In this document: positions 17,558-24,659 of the stretch, piece by piece
Layout of the letters: each line of letters starts with the position of its first letter
How positions within the stretch are numbered: the first letter of the stretch is position 1
Assembly: GCF_000271305.1 (NCBI RefSeq)
Contig: NZ_AKGD01000002.1
Coordinates: 992,001 to 1,056,000 of the forward strand
From: Hydrocarboniphaga effusa AP103
GTDB taxonomy: Bacteria; Pseudomonadota; Gammaproteobacteria; Nevskiales; Nevskiaceae
Length of the DNA stretch: 64,000 nucleotides
Direction: 5' to 3'
Notes under the pieces: generated by a model
What the model was told of the DNA's origin: nothing
Seen by the model: the letters and a program-made list of their open reading frames with translations, nothing else
Database searches by the model: none
Made by a program: the position numbers and the translations under genes

Positions 17558-18426
17558 GGCAAGGTGGCTGGACGCTGATCGAGCTCATGCTTTCGCTGAG
17601 CCTCGGCCTGATCGTCACCGGCAGCGCCCTGGCGCTGCTCATGACCACTTTGGCGACGAGCCGCGATGCACTGGATCTGGTTCGCCTGAATCAGGACGTA
17701 CGTCACCTCGTGAACAGCATGCAGCGCGATTTTCTGCGGGCCGGATACTGGCAGGCGATGGACGCGGTCGCGCATGTATCGGCTCGCTGTGATCTGCAGA
17801 TACTCGATGCCGGAGCAGGCAGCCTCACGGTTCGCGCGATCGTCTCGGGTGGCGGTTCACCGTGTTCTGCATTTGGTGCGCCACTATCCGCCGACCTGCT
17901 GCCGGGACGCGGCCTGGTGATCAGTCAGCTCGATCCGCAGGGCCAGCCTGTCGTGAAAAAACTGCGCATCGAAACGGTGGTCGATGCCAGCCGGCTCATG
18001 GTCGCGGGTTCGCTGGCCCTGCCACTGGTCGCGGCCGGCAGCTGGACCATCGACAATCCGTTCTCGACGATCGCCCAAACGGGTGATTGCCTGGTGTTCG
18101 GCTACGACGAGGACGGCGACGGCCGGCGCAGCGATCAGGAGTGGTTCGGCTATCGCCTCGATGCGGGTGCGCATGCGGTTCGCGGCGTCAACAATGCACG
18201 TAACTGCCAGTCCGGCGATTGGGAGAACATCAGCGACGAGCGAACCGTGGCGGTTTCCGCGTTGAGACTGCAGCTTCCTTTCTCCGTGCTGCAGACGGGA
18301 GCGGGAACCGACTTGCGCCGCAACGTGGCGACGCTGCAGATGGAAGCCAGCCTCAAGCGCGATGCGCGGGCCGATCGACAGCCGCAAGCGCGTGCGCGGA
18401 TTCGCAACGATGCTCAGGCCTGGTAA
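17551..18426 (+). CDS. PilW-like minor pilin (second cluster)
   Basis: The product has 291 residues. A very short leader (MLRQGG) precedes WTLIELMLSLSLGLIVTGSA; Trp at mature position 1 is uncommon but Glu5 is kept. DVRHLVNSMQRDFLRAGYW is the PilW signature, compare SRELSMAGYW in the first cluster. The globular part contains DEDGDGRRSDQEW, an acidic loop that could bind calcium. The ATG at 17551 overlaps the preceding stop by 7 bp. It is about 95 residues shorter than the PilW of the first cluster. Confidence 0.82.
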   Translation: MLRQGGWTLIELMLSLSLGLIVTGSALALLMTTLATSRDALDLVRLNQDVRHLVNSMQRDFLRAGYWQAMDAVAHVSARCDLQILDAGAGSLTVRAIVSGGGSPCSAFGAPLSADLLPGRGLVISQLDPQGQPVVKKLRIETVVDASRLMVAGSLALPLVAAGSWTIDNPFSTIAQTGDCLVFGYDEDGDGRRSDQEWFGYRLDAGAHAVRGVNNARNCQSGDWENISDERTVAVSALRLQLPFSVLQTGAGTDLRRNVATLQMEASLKRDARADRQPQARARIRNDAQAW

Positions 18427-18433
18427 GCCTGCG

Positions 18434-19702
18434 ATGTTTCAACGTGGAGCGGCCGCGCTCGCGAGCGTGATCGTCATGCTCGGCCTGATCAGTCTGGTCA
18501 CGCTCGGATTCGTCGTCGCCCTGCTCGGGGAGCAGCGCAGTCTGGCGAGCGAGGAGAGATCGCAGCTGGCCGCGATGCTCGCCGACTCCGCGCTCGATCA
18601 AGGGATCGCCTACCTGCGCCGCAATGCCTGGGACATCACGGGGCAGGGCGGAGCGGGTCCGGTTCCGGCGCACTGGAGACCGTGTTCGGCATCGAACATC
18701 GATCCGCCTTGCGGTGATGGTACTCGCAACCTGTACGACCACCGCTGGCTCGCCTACGCCGATGTTCCAGGTCTGAGACCGGTCTCGTCGGGATCGTGCC
18801 GCGTTCACTACCTGGTACGGGTCGTCGACGGCGACGCTGCCGCATTCGAAACCGTCACCGTCTTATCGCAGGGATCGACACGGGATGGAATGGGGCAGGC
18901 CCGGCAGCGCGTTTCCATTCGATTGAATCCCCGCGTATCCGCCGTCGCGGCGGCTCCGCTGATCGCGGCAGGCGCGCTGACGGTGAGCGACGATGTGAGC
19001 GTCGTCGTCGACGATGCGCTCGGCAAGCCGAGGTCGGCCTGGGCTTCGGCCGATGCACGCTTCATCGGTGCTTCCCGAAGCTGTCTGCGCAGTGAGTACC
19101 TGGCGGGCGCGCAGGAGCCGACCGCCGATTGCGGCGCCTGCCGCTGTCCCGACGAACCTACGCGCTTGCTCAGCAAGGCGGCCGCGGAAGGCGCTGATGT
19201 CTTCGATCGCGACGGCAATGTGGGACACAACCCCGATGTCACCTCGTACATTTCCGATCCGCTGCTGCAGTTTTTCGGCCTGTCGCGATCCAGGGCGGCG
19301 CTGTTGTATGGCGAAGCGGTCGCAATCGCCGGCTGCGCTGCGTTGACCGAGGCTTCTAACGGACTGTTCTGGATCGATGGTCCTTGTTCGATACCCGCGA
19401 ACCGGCTGGCCGGTGCATCCGACGCGCCGCTGGTCCTGATCGTCGGGGGCGGAGATTTGAGCTTGGGAGCGGGCAGTCGTCTGCATGGCCTCGTGATCAT
19501 GCTGCCCGCGCCGGGGATCGCCGCGCAGATCGACTTGTCCGAGAGCGCAATCTTCGTTGGCGCGCTCGTTTCGGCCGGGGGCATGACCGTTTCGGGTGCC
19601 GGAGCGCTGATCCATGACGTGCCCCTGCTGCGCAAGCTCGCACAAGGGCGTGGAGGCCTGATCGCCCTGGCGCCGGTTCCCGGCAGTTGGCGCGACTGGT
19701 GA
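18434..19702 (+). CDS. PilX-like minor pilin with beta-rich C-terminal domain (second cluster)
   Basis: The product has 422 residues from the ATG at 18434; an in-frame ATG at 18410 would overlap the preceding gene. MFQRG and then AAALASVIVMLGLISLVTLG match PilX N termini, and the helix continues with LASEERSQLAAMLADSALDQG. It is twice the length of the first-cluster PilX. The extra C-terminal part (about residues 170-420) is rich in Gly/Val/Leu turns such as LIAAGALTVSDDVSVVVDD, LVLIVGGGDLSLGAGSRLHG and GALVSAGGMTVSGAGALIHD, suggesting a beta-helix or bactofilin-like fold. A cysteine-rich loop (DCGACRC) lies between. The function within the pilus is unknown. Confidence 0.75.
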   Translation: MFQRGAAALASVIVMLGLISLVTLGFVVALLGEQRSLASEERSQLAAMLADSALDQGIAYLRRNAWDITGQGGAGPVPAHWRPCSASNIDPPCGDGTRNLYDHRWLAYADVPGLRPVSSGSCRVHYLVRVVDGDAAAFETVTVLSQGSTRDGMGQARQRVSIRLNPRVSAVAAAPLIAAGALTVSDDVSVVVDDALGKPRSAWASADARFIGASRSCLRSEYLAGAQEPTADCGACRCPDEPTRLLSKAAAEGADVFDRDGNVGHNPDVTSYISDPLLQFFGLSRSRAALLYGEAVAIAGCAALTEASNGLFWIDGPCSIPANRLAGASDAPLVLIVGGGDLSLGAGSRLHGLVIMLPAPGIAAQIDLSESAIFVGALVSAGGMTVSGAGALIHDVPLLRKLAQGRGGLIALAPVPGSWRDW

Positions 19703-20256
19703 TGGTCTCGATCGAACGACAGCGCGGACTCGGCCTCGTCGAAGTGCTGCTGGCGCTGCTCGTGCTCGGAATCGGCATGCTCGCGCTCGGCCGACTCACG
19801 GCGCTGGCCTTGCGTGAGATCGAGATCGGGCGGGCGCGGGCCGTGGCAGTGCAGCTGGCGCGAGAGAAACTCGAAGATTTACGAAGTTTCGCGCAACTTG
19901 AGGCGGGGCCTGCCGGAATCTTCGGTTTCGACGAGATCGGTTCCTCCGACGGTGGTGCGGAAACCGAGCTGGGCAATCTGCAGTTGCCTGCCGGAGGGCT
20001 GGAAATCGACGGGCTGAAATTCACGCGAGAATGGACGATCCGCCCGTTCTACCTCTGTGATGCAGAAACGGCCGCCACGGAAGAAGCCTGCATCCCCGGG
20101 CGACGTGCCGACCTGCTCTGGATCACGATGACGCTGTCATGGATCGATCTGAGCGGCGCTGCGGGTTCGGTGATCGTCGAGGCCGCTATCGCTGCATTCG
20201 AGCCGGCGCTCTCCTCCCAAGCCCTTCTGCGCCCATCGCCCGTTCTTGCACCGTAA
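19702..20256 (+). CDS. PilV-like minor pilin (second cluster)
   Basis: Last gene of the second minor-pilin operon, 184 residues. Leader MVSIERQRG precedes LGLVEVLLALLVLGIGMLAL and GRLTALALREIEIGRARAVA, which is PilV-like; the normal Thr at mature position 3 is Gly here, but Glu5 is present. Two cysteines lie in FYLCDAE and EACIPGRR. The ATG at 19702 shares its A with the preceding TGA, and the frame is open further back only to a TTG at 19687. The gene is followed by the tRNA-Thr promoter, with no obvious terminator. Confidence 0.82.
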   Translation: MVSIERQRGLGLVEVLLALLVLGIGMLALGRLTALALREIEIGRARAVAVQLAREKLEDLRSFAQLEAGPAGIFGFDEIGSSDGGAETELGNLQLPAGGLEIDGLKFTREWTIRPFYLCDAETAATEEACIPGRRADLLWITMTLSWIDLSGAAGSVIVEAAIAAFEPALSSQALLRPSPVLAP

Positions 20257-20303
20257 TTAGACATGCCGGGAATACTGAAATAACGTCACTGGGTGACGGA
20301 ACG

Positions 20304-20332
20304 TTGTCGCCCGCGGATCACCGCCCTATAAT
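20304..20332 (+). promoter_or_regulatory. Sigma-70 promoter of tRNA-Thr
   Basis: TTGTCG (20304-20309), a 17-bp spacer and a perfect TATAAT (20327-20332) are followed by a GC-rich discriminator (CCGCGCC), as expected for a stable-RNA promoter under stringent control. The tRNA 5' end lies 10 bp after the -10 box. A short inverted repeat (CGTCAC/GTGACG) sits just upstream at 20284-20298. Confidence 0.75.
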
Positions 20333-20342
20333 CCGCGCCCCT

Positions 20343-20418
<76 letters not shown>

Positions 20419-20434
20419 TCGATGAAAAACTTAG

Positions 20435-20468
20435 AAAGCCGCTATCGTTTCGTATAGCGGCTTTTTTT
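20435..20468 (+). terminator. Rho-independent terminator of tRNA-Thr
   Basis: The stem AAAGCCGCTAT (20435-20445) pairs with ATAGCGGCTTT (20454-20464) and is followed by further T residues. It is only 17 bp after the tRNA CCA end. Confidence 0.9.
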
Positions 20469-20513
20469 GTTGGGCCGAAGCAAAATCAGTGCACGCCGGT
20501 TTGAAACCGTATA

Positions 20514-20666
20514 GTGGACTGGCTATCATCGGTGACGGGTATTGCCGAAGATGCTCAATCTTGGCTAGACCTGTCGGTTCAAAAGTTCAACAATCAAGGT
20601 AGATGGCAGTCTTATGCCAATCAGCCGGTAATAAATGAAGCGCTTTTAAAAGTGGCTTCATATTGA
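20514..20666 (+). CDS. Possible 50-residue protein of unknown function
   Basis: I do not recognise this product and the call is tentative. From GTG at 20514 to TGA at 20666 there are 50 sense codons, beginning VDWLSSVTGIAEDAQSWL and ending NEALLKVASY. Codons such as ATA, TTA, CTA, AAA and CAA are common, unlike the neighbouring genes. It lies between the tRNA-Thr terminator and tonB, ending 28 bp before the tonB ATG. No ribosome-binding site is evident before the GTG. It may be a small native leader gene, a remnant of an element once integrated at the tRNA gene, or a chance open frame. Confidence 0.3.
   Translation: MDWLSSVTGIAEDAQSWLDLSVQKFNNQGRWQSYANQPVINEALLKVASY
20637..20659. promoter_or_regulatory. 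Palindrome upstream of tonB
   Basis: GAAGC (20637-20641) and GCTTC (20655-20659) flank an inner CTTTTAAAAG palindrome, giving a nearly symmetric 23-bp site 36 bp before the tonB start. It could be an operator or a weak hairpin. No known consensus was recognised. Confidence 0.3.
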
Positions 20667-20694
20667 GACTGCAATAGTCACTTGGAGGAGCTGG

Positions 20695-21321
20695 ATGGAA
20701 TTCGGTCAACGTCGAGATCCTACTCGGCGCGTTGTCGGGCTTGTCGGTGTGGTGCTGTTCCACGTACTGCTGGTTTGGGGCCTCGTGAGCGGTTTGGCAC
20801 GCAAGGCCGTAGAGCTGCTGCCTGCACCGATTGAAACCAAGATTCTCGAGGACGCTCCGGTCGAGGAAGAGCCGCCGCCTCCGCCTCCGCCCCCGAAGCT
20901 GGACGTTCCGCCGCCGCCGTTCATCCCGCCGCCGGAAATCACGATCCAGACGGCGCCGCCACCGACCAATACGATCACGACGACGCAAACCCCGCCGCCG
21001 CCGACCCCGGCTCCGCAGCCGGCACCGCGTCCCGCGGGCGTCAGCAAGGCTCCGGTCGTCAAGGCCAAGGCCTGCCGCGAACCCGAGTATCCGGCCGTTT
21101 CCGAGCGTCTCGGCGAGACCGGCACGGTGCTGCTGCAGCTGCTCGTCGGTGTCGATGGCAGGGTCACTGAAAGCAAGATCGAAAAGAGCAGCGGCTTCGA
21201 GCGTCTGGACAAAGCCGCGCAACAAGCGTTGTCACGCTGCAAGTTCGAACCCGGTACGACGGACGGTCAACCGACCGCGGCCTGGGCTCAACTCAAGTAC
21301 ACATTCCGCAAGCAGAACTGA
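20695..21321 (+). CDS. tonB: Energy transducer TonB
   Basis: TonB spans the periplasm and passes proton-motive force from ExbB/ExbD to outer-membrane receptors. The 208-residue protein has one N-terminal membrane anchor (about 14-32), a long proline-rich spacer (about 58-115, with runs of Pro and an EEEPPPPPP stretch) and a C-terminal TonB domain (about 125-208). That domain contains REPEYPAVSERLGETGTVLL, VDGRVTESKIEKSSGFERLD and a final CKFEPGTTDGQPTAAW. A strong GGAGGAG ribosome-binding site precedes the ATG. The gene begins the operon tonB-exbB-exbD-exbD-TPR protein and could serve the two TonB-dependent receptors seen in this window. Confidence 0.95.
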   Translation: MEFGQRRDPTRRVVGLVGVVLFHVLLVWGLVSGLARKAVELLPAPIETKILEDAPVEEEPPPPPPPPKLDVPPPPFIPPPEITIQTAPPPTNTITTTQTPPPPTPAPQPAPRPAGVSKAPVVKAKACREPEYPAVSERLGETGTVLLQLLVGVDGRVTESKIEKSSGFERLDKAAQQALSRCKFEPGTTDGQPTAAWAQLKYTFRKQN

Positions 21322-21347
21322 TCACGATTTTTTTGAGGAGCCAACAG

Positions 21348-22214
21348 ATGTCTTTCACGAAGCACCTGCTGCAGGCCCTGACCGTCGCCGGTCTGATGGC
21401 CTTGTCGCCCACCATTCTGGCCCAGGATCCGGCTCCGGCCGCCCCGGCTGAAACCGCCGCTCCCGTTGAAGCGGCTCCCGCAGAGGCCGCCCCCGCAGAG
21501 GCCGCCCCGGCTGCTCCCGCAGGTGACCACGAGACGATCGCCGTCGAAAACCCCTACGGCATCGGCGCACTGTGGGCGCAGGGCGACTTCGTCGCCAAGG
21601 GCGTACTGGTGCTGATGCTGATCATGTCGGGTGCCACCTGGTACATCATGATCGTCAAGTTCATCGACCAGCAGAAGCTGAGCAGCCAGGCCAAGGCGGC
21701 CAACGCCACGTTCTGGTCGAGCCGCTCGGTCGAGGAAGGCGCCAAGTCGCTCAAGGCCGGCACGCCGTTCTGGTACATCGCCGACCGCGGCATCGCGGCG
21801 AGCAACCATCACGAAGGCACGCTGGTCGAGCAGATCGACCTGTCGAGCTGGATCACGATGAGCATCAACCGCGCCGTCGACGAGATCCAGAGCCGGCTGC
21901 AGGGTGGCCTGGCGGTTCTCGCCACCGTGGGTTCCACCGCACCGTTCGTGGGTCTGTTCGGCACGGTCTGGGGCATCTACCACGCACTGACCGCCATCGG
22001 TATCTCGGGCCAGGCCTCGATCGACAAGGTCGCGGGTCCGGTCGGTGAAGCACTGATCATGACCGCCATCGGTCTGGCGGTCGCCGTGCCGGCGGTCATG
22101 GGCTACAACTGGCTGGTCCGTCGCAACAAGGCGGGAATGGAGACGGTGCGCAGCTTCAGCGCGGACCTGCACTCGGTGCTGCTGTCGGGCACGCGCGTCG
22201 GCGAAAAGAAGTAA
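21348..22214 (+). CDS. exbB: ExbB-type proton channel subunit (MotA/TolQ/ExbB family)
   Basis: ExbB forms the inner-membrane proton channel that energises TonB. The 288-residue product begins with a cleavable-looking signal sequence (SFTKHLLQALTVAGLMALSPTILA), followed by an Ala/Pro/Glu-rich periplasmic stretch with repeated EAAPAEAAP units. Three membrane helices then follow. The conserved MotA/ExbB motif TVGSTAPFVGLFGTVWGIYH and the late AVAVPAVMGYN are present. The extended N-terminal periplasmic arm is typical of the longer ExbB proteins. Start is the ATG at 21348 behind GAGGAG. Confidence 0.93.
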   Translation: MSFTKHLLQALTVAGLMALSPTILAQDPAPAAPAETAAPVEAAPAEAAPAEAAPAAPAGDHETIAVENPYGIGALWAQGDFVAKGVLVLMLIMSGATWYIMIVKFIDQQKLSSQAKAANATFWSSRSVEEGAKSLKAGTPFWYIADRGIAASNHHEGTLVEQIDLSSWITMSINRAVDEIQSRLQGGLAVLATVGSTAPFVGLFGTVWGIYHALTAIGISGQASIDKVAGPVGEALIMTAIGLAVAVPAVMGYNWLVRRNKAGMETVRSFSADLHSVLLSGTRVGEKK

Positions 22215-22251
22215 GGCCTAGAAAACTCCCAGCCAGAAGCAGGAGAACGCC

Positions 22252-22680
22252 ATGGCCATGCAAGTAGGCGGAGACGACGAAGGCGAAGACGCCGTCGTCT
22301 CCGCGATCAACACCACGCCGCTGGTCGACGTGATGCTGGTGCTGCTGATCATCTTTTTGATCACGATTCCGGTGGTGACGCAGACGGTACCGGTGAAGCT
22401 GCCGAACGAGCGCAACCAGGCGCTGCAGACCAAGCCCGAGAACATCGTGATCGCGATCGACAAGGACGGGAACATGTACTGGAACGTCACGCGCATTCCG
22501 GATACCAACGCCCTGTTCGAGAAGCTGAAGGTGGAAGCGGTGAAGGTCCCGCAGCCGGAAGTGCACATTCGCGGTGATCAGACGAGTCGTTACCAGGCTG
22601 TTGGGCAAGTGATGGTGACGTGCCAGCGTGCGGGTATCGCGAAAGTCGGGTTCATTCTCGAACCGCCGCCGAGAGGCTAA
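22252..22680 (+). CDS. exbD: Biopolymer transport protein ExbD (first copy)
   Basis: The 142-residue product has a short acidic cytoplasmic N terminus (GGDDEGEDAVVSAINTTP), one membrane helix with the essential aspartate in LVDVMLVLLIIFLITIP, and a periplasmic ExbD domain ending in FILEPPPRG. ExbD works with ExbB to couple proton flow to TonB. The gene follows exbB by 37 bp with a good AGGAGA ribosome-binding site. Two consecutive exbD genes after tonB-exbB are also known in Xanthomonas. Confidence 0.93.
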   Translation: MAMQVGGDDEGEDAVVSAINTTPLVDVMLVLLIIFLITIPVVTQTVPVKLPNERNQALQTKPENIVIAIDKDGNMYWNVTRIPDTNALFEKLKVEAVKVPQPEVHIRGDQTSRYQAVGQVMVTCQRAGIAKVGFILEPPPRG

Positions 22681-22693
22681 GCAACAAGATTGT

Positions 22694-22828
22694 CCCCTCT
22701 CCCGCGTGCGGGAGAGGGTGGTGCGAAGCACCGGGAGAGGGGCTGATCGGAAAGTGCGCTCACTTTTCAGGCGAACCCTCTCTCCCCTTGCTCACGCAAG
22801 GGACTCTCTCCCGCAAGCGGGAGAGAGG
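22694..22828. repeat. REP-like inverted doublet between the two exbD genes
   Basis: Two complex palindromic units fill this spacer. Unit A (22694-22742) has CCCCTCTCCCGC pairing with GCGGGAGAGGG, an inner GGTGC-gaa-GCACC hairpin and a final GGGAGAGGGG. Unit B (about 22776-22828) has CCCTCTCTCC, an inner CCTTG/CAAGG hairpin, then CTCTCTCCCGC-AA-GCGGGAGAGAG. Unit B is the reversed layout of unit A, so together they form an inverted doublet like the REPIN elements of pseudomonads and relatives. The transcript would fold strongly here, which may alter the ratio of the two ExbD proteins. Confidence 0.7.
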
Positions 22829-22856
22829 ACCAATCAAATCGAACGGAGCAATCCCA

Positions 22857-23291
22857 ATGGGCATGAACGTAGGAAGCGGCGGTGGCTCCGGTGATCCGGA
22901 AGTCGTTGTCGACGTCAATACCACGCCGCTGATCGACGTGATGCTGGTGCTGCTGGTGATGCTGATCATCACGATCCCGATCCAGACGCACGCGGTGAAA
23001 CTCGACATGCCACAGGCGAACAGCCCGCCGAGCGACGCGCCGCCACCGCCCGCGGTGGACCTGGAGATCGACTTCGACGGCACGATTCTGTGGAACGGCT
23101 CGCCGATGGACCGCGGCACGCTCGAAGCGAACTTCCGTCGCGAAGGTCATGCCGACGTCGCCAACCAGAGCGAGTTTCACATTCGTCCAAACAAGCTCGT
23201 GGAATACAAGTACGTTGCGGGTGTCTTAGCCAGCGCACAGCGCAACGGCGTGACCAAGATCGGCATCGTCGGCAACGAACAGTTCATGTAG
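22857..23291 (+). CDS. exbD: Biopolymer transport protein ExbD (second copy)
   Basis: The 144-residue product shows the same layout as the first copy: a Gly/Ser-rich cytoplasmic start (GMNVGSGGGSGDPEVVVDVN), membrane helix with the conserved aspartate (TTPLIDVMLVLLVMLIITIP), and a periplasmic domain with DLEIDFDGTILWNGSPMDRG. The two ExbD proteins differ throughout, so this is not a recent duplication. The ATG at 22857 has GGAG upstream; an ATG two codons later is also possible. In Xanthomonas the second ExbD is dispensable for iron uptake but needed for other functions, so a specialised role is possible here. Confidence 0.92.
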   Translation: MGMNVGSGGGSGDPEVVVDVNTTPLIDVMLVLLVMLIITIPIQTHAVKLDMPQANSPPSDAPPPPAVDLEIDFDGTILWNGSPMDRGTLEANFRREGHADVANQSEFHIRPNKLVEYKYVAGVLASAQRNGVTKIGIVGNEQFM

Positions 23292-23300
23292 GTATAGACC

Positions 23301-24536
23301 ATGACTCAGACTTTTAAGCGAAACCGTCTTTCGGCCCTCGTTCTGCTCATGGCGGCTCAAGCCGCAGTGAGTGGCGTGGCATTCGCGGCCGGCAAGCAGA
23401 CCATCAGCGCCGAAGTGGGCGCTCCGCTGCAGGAGGCACAGAAGGCACTTCAGTCCAAGAACTACAAGGAAGCCTCTGCCAAAATTTCAGCCGCCGAAGC
23501 AGCCGGCAAGGGAAAGCTCACTTCGTACGAAAGCTTTGTCATTGAACAGCTGAAGTCTTCGGCCGCGTTGGGGCAGGGCGACTACAAGTCCGCGTTGGCC
23601 GCTTACGATCAGATCCTGGCTTCGCCGGAACTGCCGGAAGGCGAAAAGGTTCAGCGCCTCGATGCCTACGTGAAGATCGCCTATACCGCCAAGGATTACG
23701 CCAAGACGGCCGAAGCGATCCAGAAGTACAAGGCGGCTGGCGGCACCAGCCCCGACACCCTCGGCCTGTACGCGCAGAGCCTGTATCTCGCCGGCAAGTA
23801 CAAGGAAGCCGGTGCCGAACTGACGAGCCAGATCAATGCGCTCGAGGCGGCCGGCAAGAAGCCCACCGATACGCAGCTGCAGCTGCTGGCCTCGTGCGCG
23901 CTCAAGCAGAACGACATGAACGCGTACGCGGCGGCGCTCGAGAAGATCGTCACCTTCACGCCGAAGCCCGAATACTGGCTCGACCTGATCGTGCGTACGG
24001 GCAACAAGGCTGGCTTCTCGCCGGCGCTGACGCTCGACACGTATCGCCTGCGCAAGGCCACCGGCACGATGGAAAAGACCGGCGACTACATGGAAGCCGC
24101 GCAGCTCGCGCTGCAGGCCGGCTATCCGGCTGAAGCCAAGGGCTTCGTCGACGAAGGCTATTCCAAGAAGCTGCTCGGTGAAGGTGCCGATGCGCCGCGT
24201 CATCAGCGCCTAAAGGATCTGGTTGCGAAGAAGCTCACCGAAGATCAGGCCACGCTGGCCGAAGGCGAAAAGGCCGCTGCCGCGCAGGCCACCGGCGACG
24301 CGCTCGTCGCCACCGGCTTCAACCTCGTGACCTACGGCCAGAACGACAAGGGCCTGCAGCTGATCCAGCAGGGCATCGCCAAGGGCGGTCTGAAGGCTCC
24401 GGAACAGGCCAAGCTGCATCTCGGCGTGGCGCAGGTGCTGGCCGGCAAGAAGTCCGAGGCGAACAAGACTTTCGCAGGCGTCGGCGGGACCGATGGCTCG
24501 AAGGATCTCGCCCGTCTTTGGACGCTCGTCCGCTAG
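23301..24536 (+). CDS. Secreted tetratricopeptide-repeat protein of the TonB operon
   Basis: The 411-residue product has a signal peptide (cleavage near AFA|AGKQT at about residue 30) and then almost continuous alpha-helical repeats. Several TPR-like units are visible, for example LQSKNYKEASAKISAAEAAG, ALGQGDYKSALAAYDQIL, LYLAGKYKEAGAELTSQINA and AGYPAEAKGFVDEGYSKK. It is probably periplasmic and acts as a scaffold. It starts 9 bp after the second exbD and ends before a terminator, so it is the last gene of the tonB operon. Similar TPR proteins accompany tonB-exbBD operons in other gammaproteobacteria, but the exact role is not known. Confidence 0.8.
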   Translation: MTQTFKRNRLSALVLLMAAQAAVSGVAFAAGKQTISAEVGAPLQEAQKALQSKNYKEASAKISAAEAAGKGKLTSYESFVIEQLKSSAALGQGDYKSALAAYDQILASPELPEGEKVQRLDAYVKIAYTAKDYAKTAEAIQKYKAAGGTSPDTLGLYAQSLYLAGKYKEAGAELTSQINALEAAGKKPTDTQLQLLASCALKQNDMNAYAAALEKIVTFTPKPEYWLDLIVRTGNKAGFSPALTLDTYRLRKATGTMEKTGDYMEAAQLALQAGYPAEAKGFVDEGYSKKLLGEGADAPRHQRLKDLVAKKLTEDQATLAEGEKAAAAQATGDALVATGFNLVTYGQNDKGLQLIQQGIAKGGLKAPEQAKLHLGVAQVLAGKKSEANKTFAGVGGTDGSKDLARLWTLVR

Positions 24537-24564
24537 GACTGGGACTTAAGCCTTCGACATAAGG

Positions 24565-24590
24565 AAAATGGCCGCGAGAGCGGCCATTTT
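24565..24590. terminator. Bidirectional terminator after the tonB operon
   Basis: AAAATGGCCGC (24565-24575), loop GAGA and GCGGCCATTTT (24580-24590) form an 11-bp stem flanked by A and T tracts. It can end both the plus-strand tonB operon and the convergent acyl-CoA dehydrogenase transcript. Confidence 0.85.
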
Positions 24591-24659
24591 CTTGTGCTGC
24601 GTTCCGGAGAGGCTGATCCGGCCGACCGCACGCAGCCGGATCAGCGCGACCGCCGACGA

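Noticed and set aside
20870..21030. Short repeated CCGCCG units in tonB, reminiscent of a tandem repeat
   Set aside because: They encode the normal proline-rich spacer of TonB and are not an independent repeat element or CRISPR.
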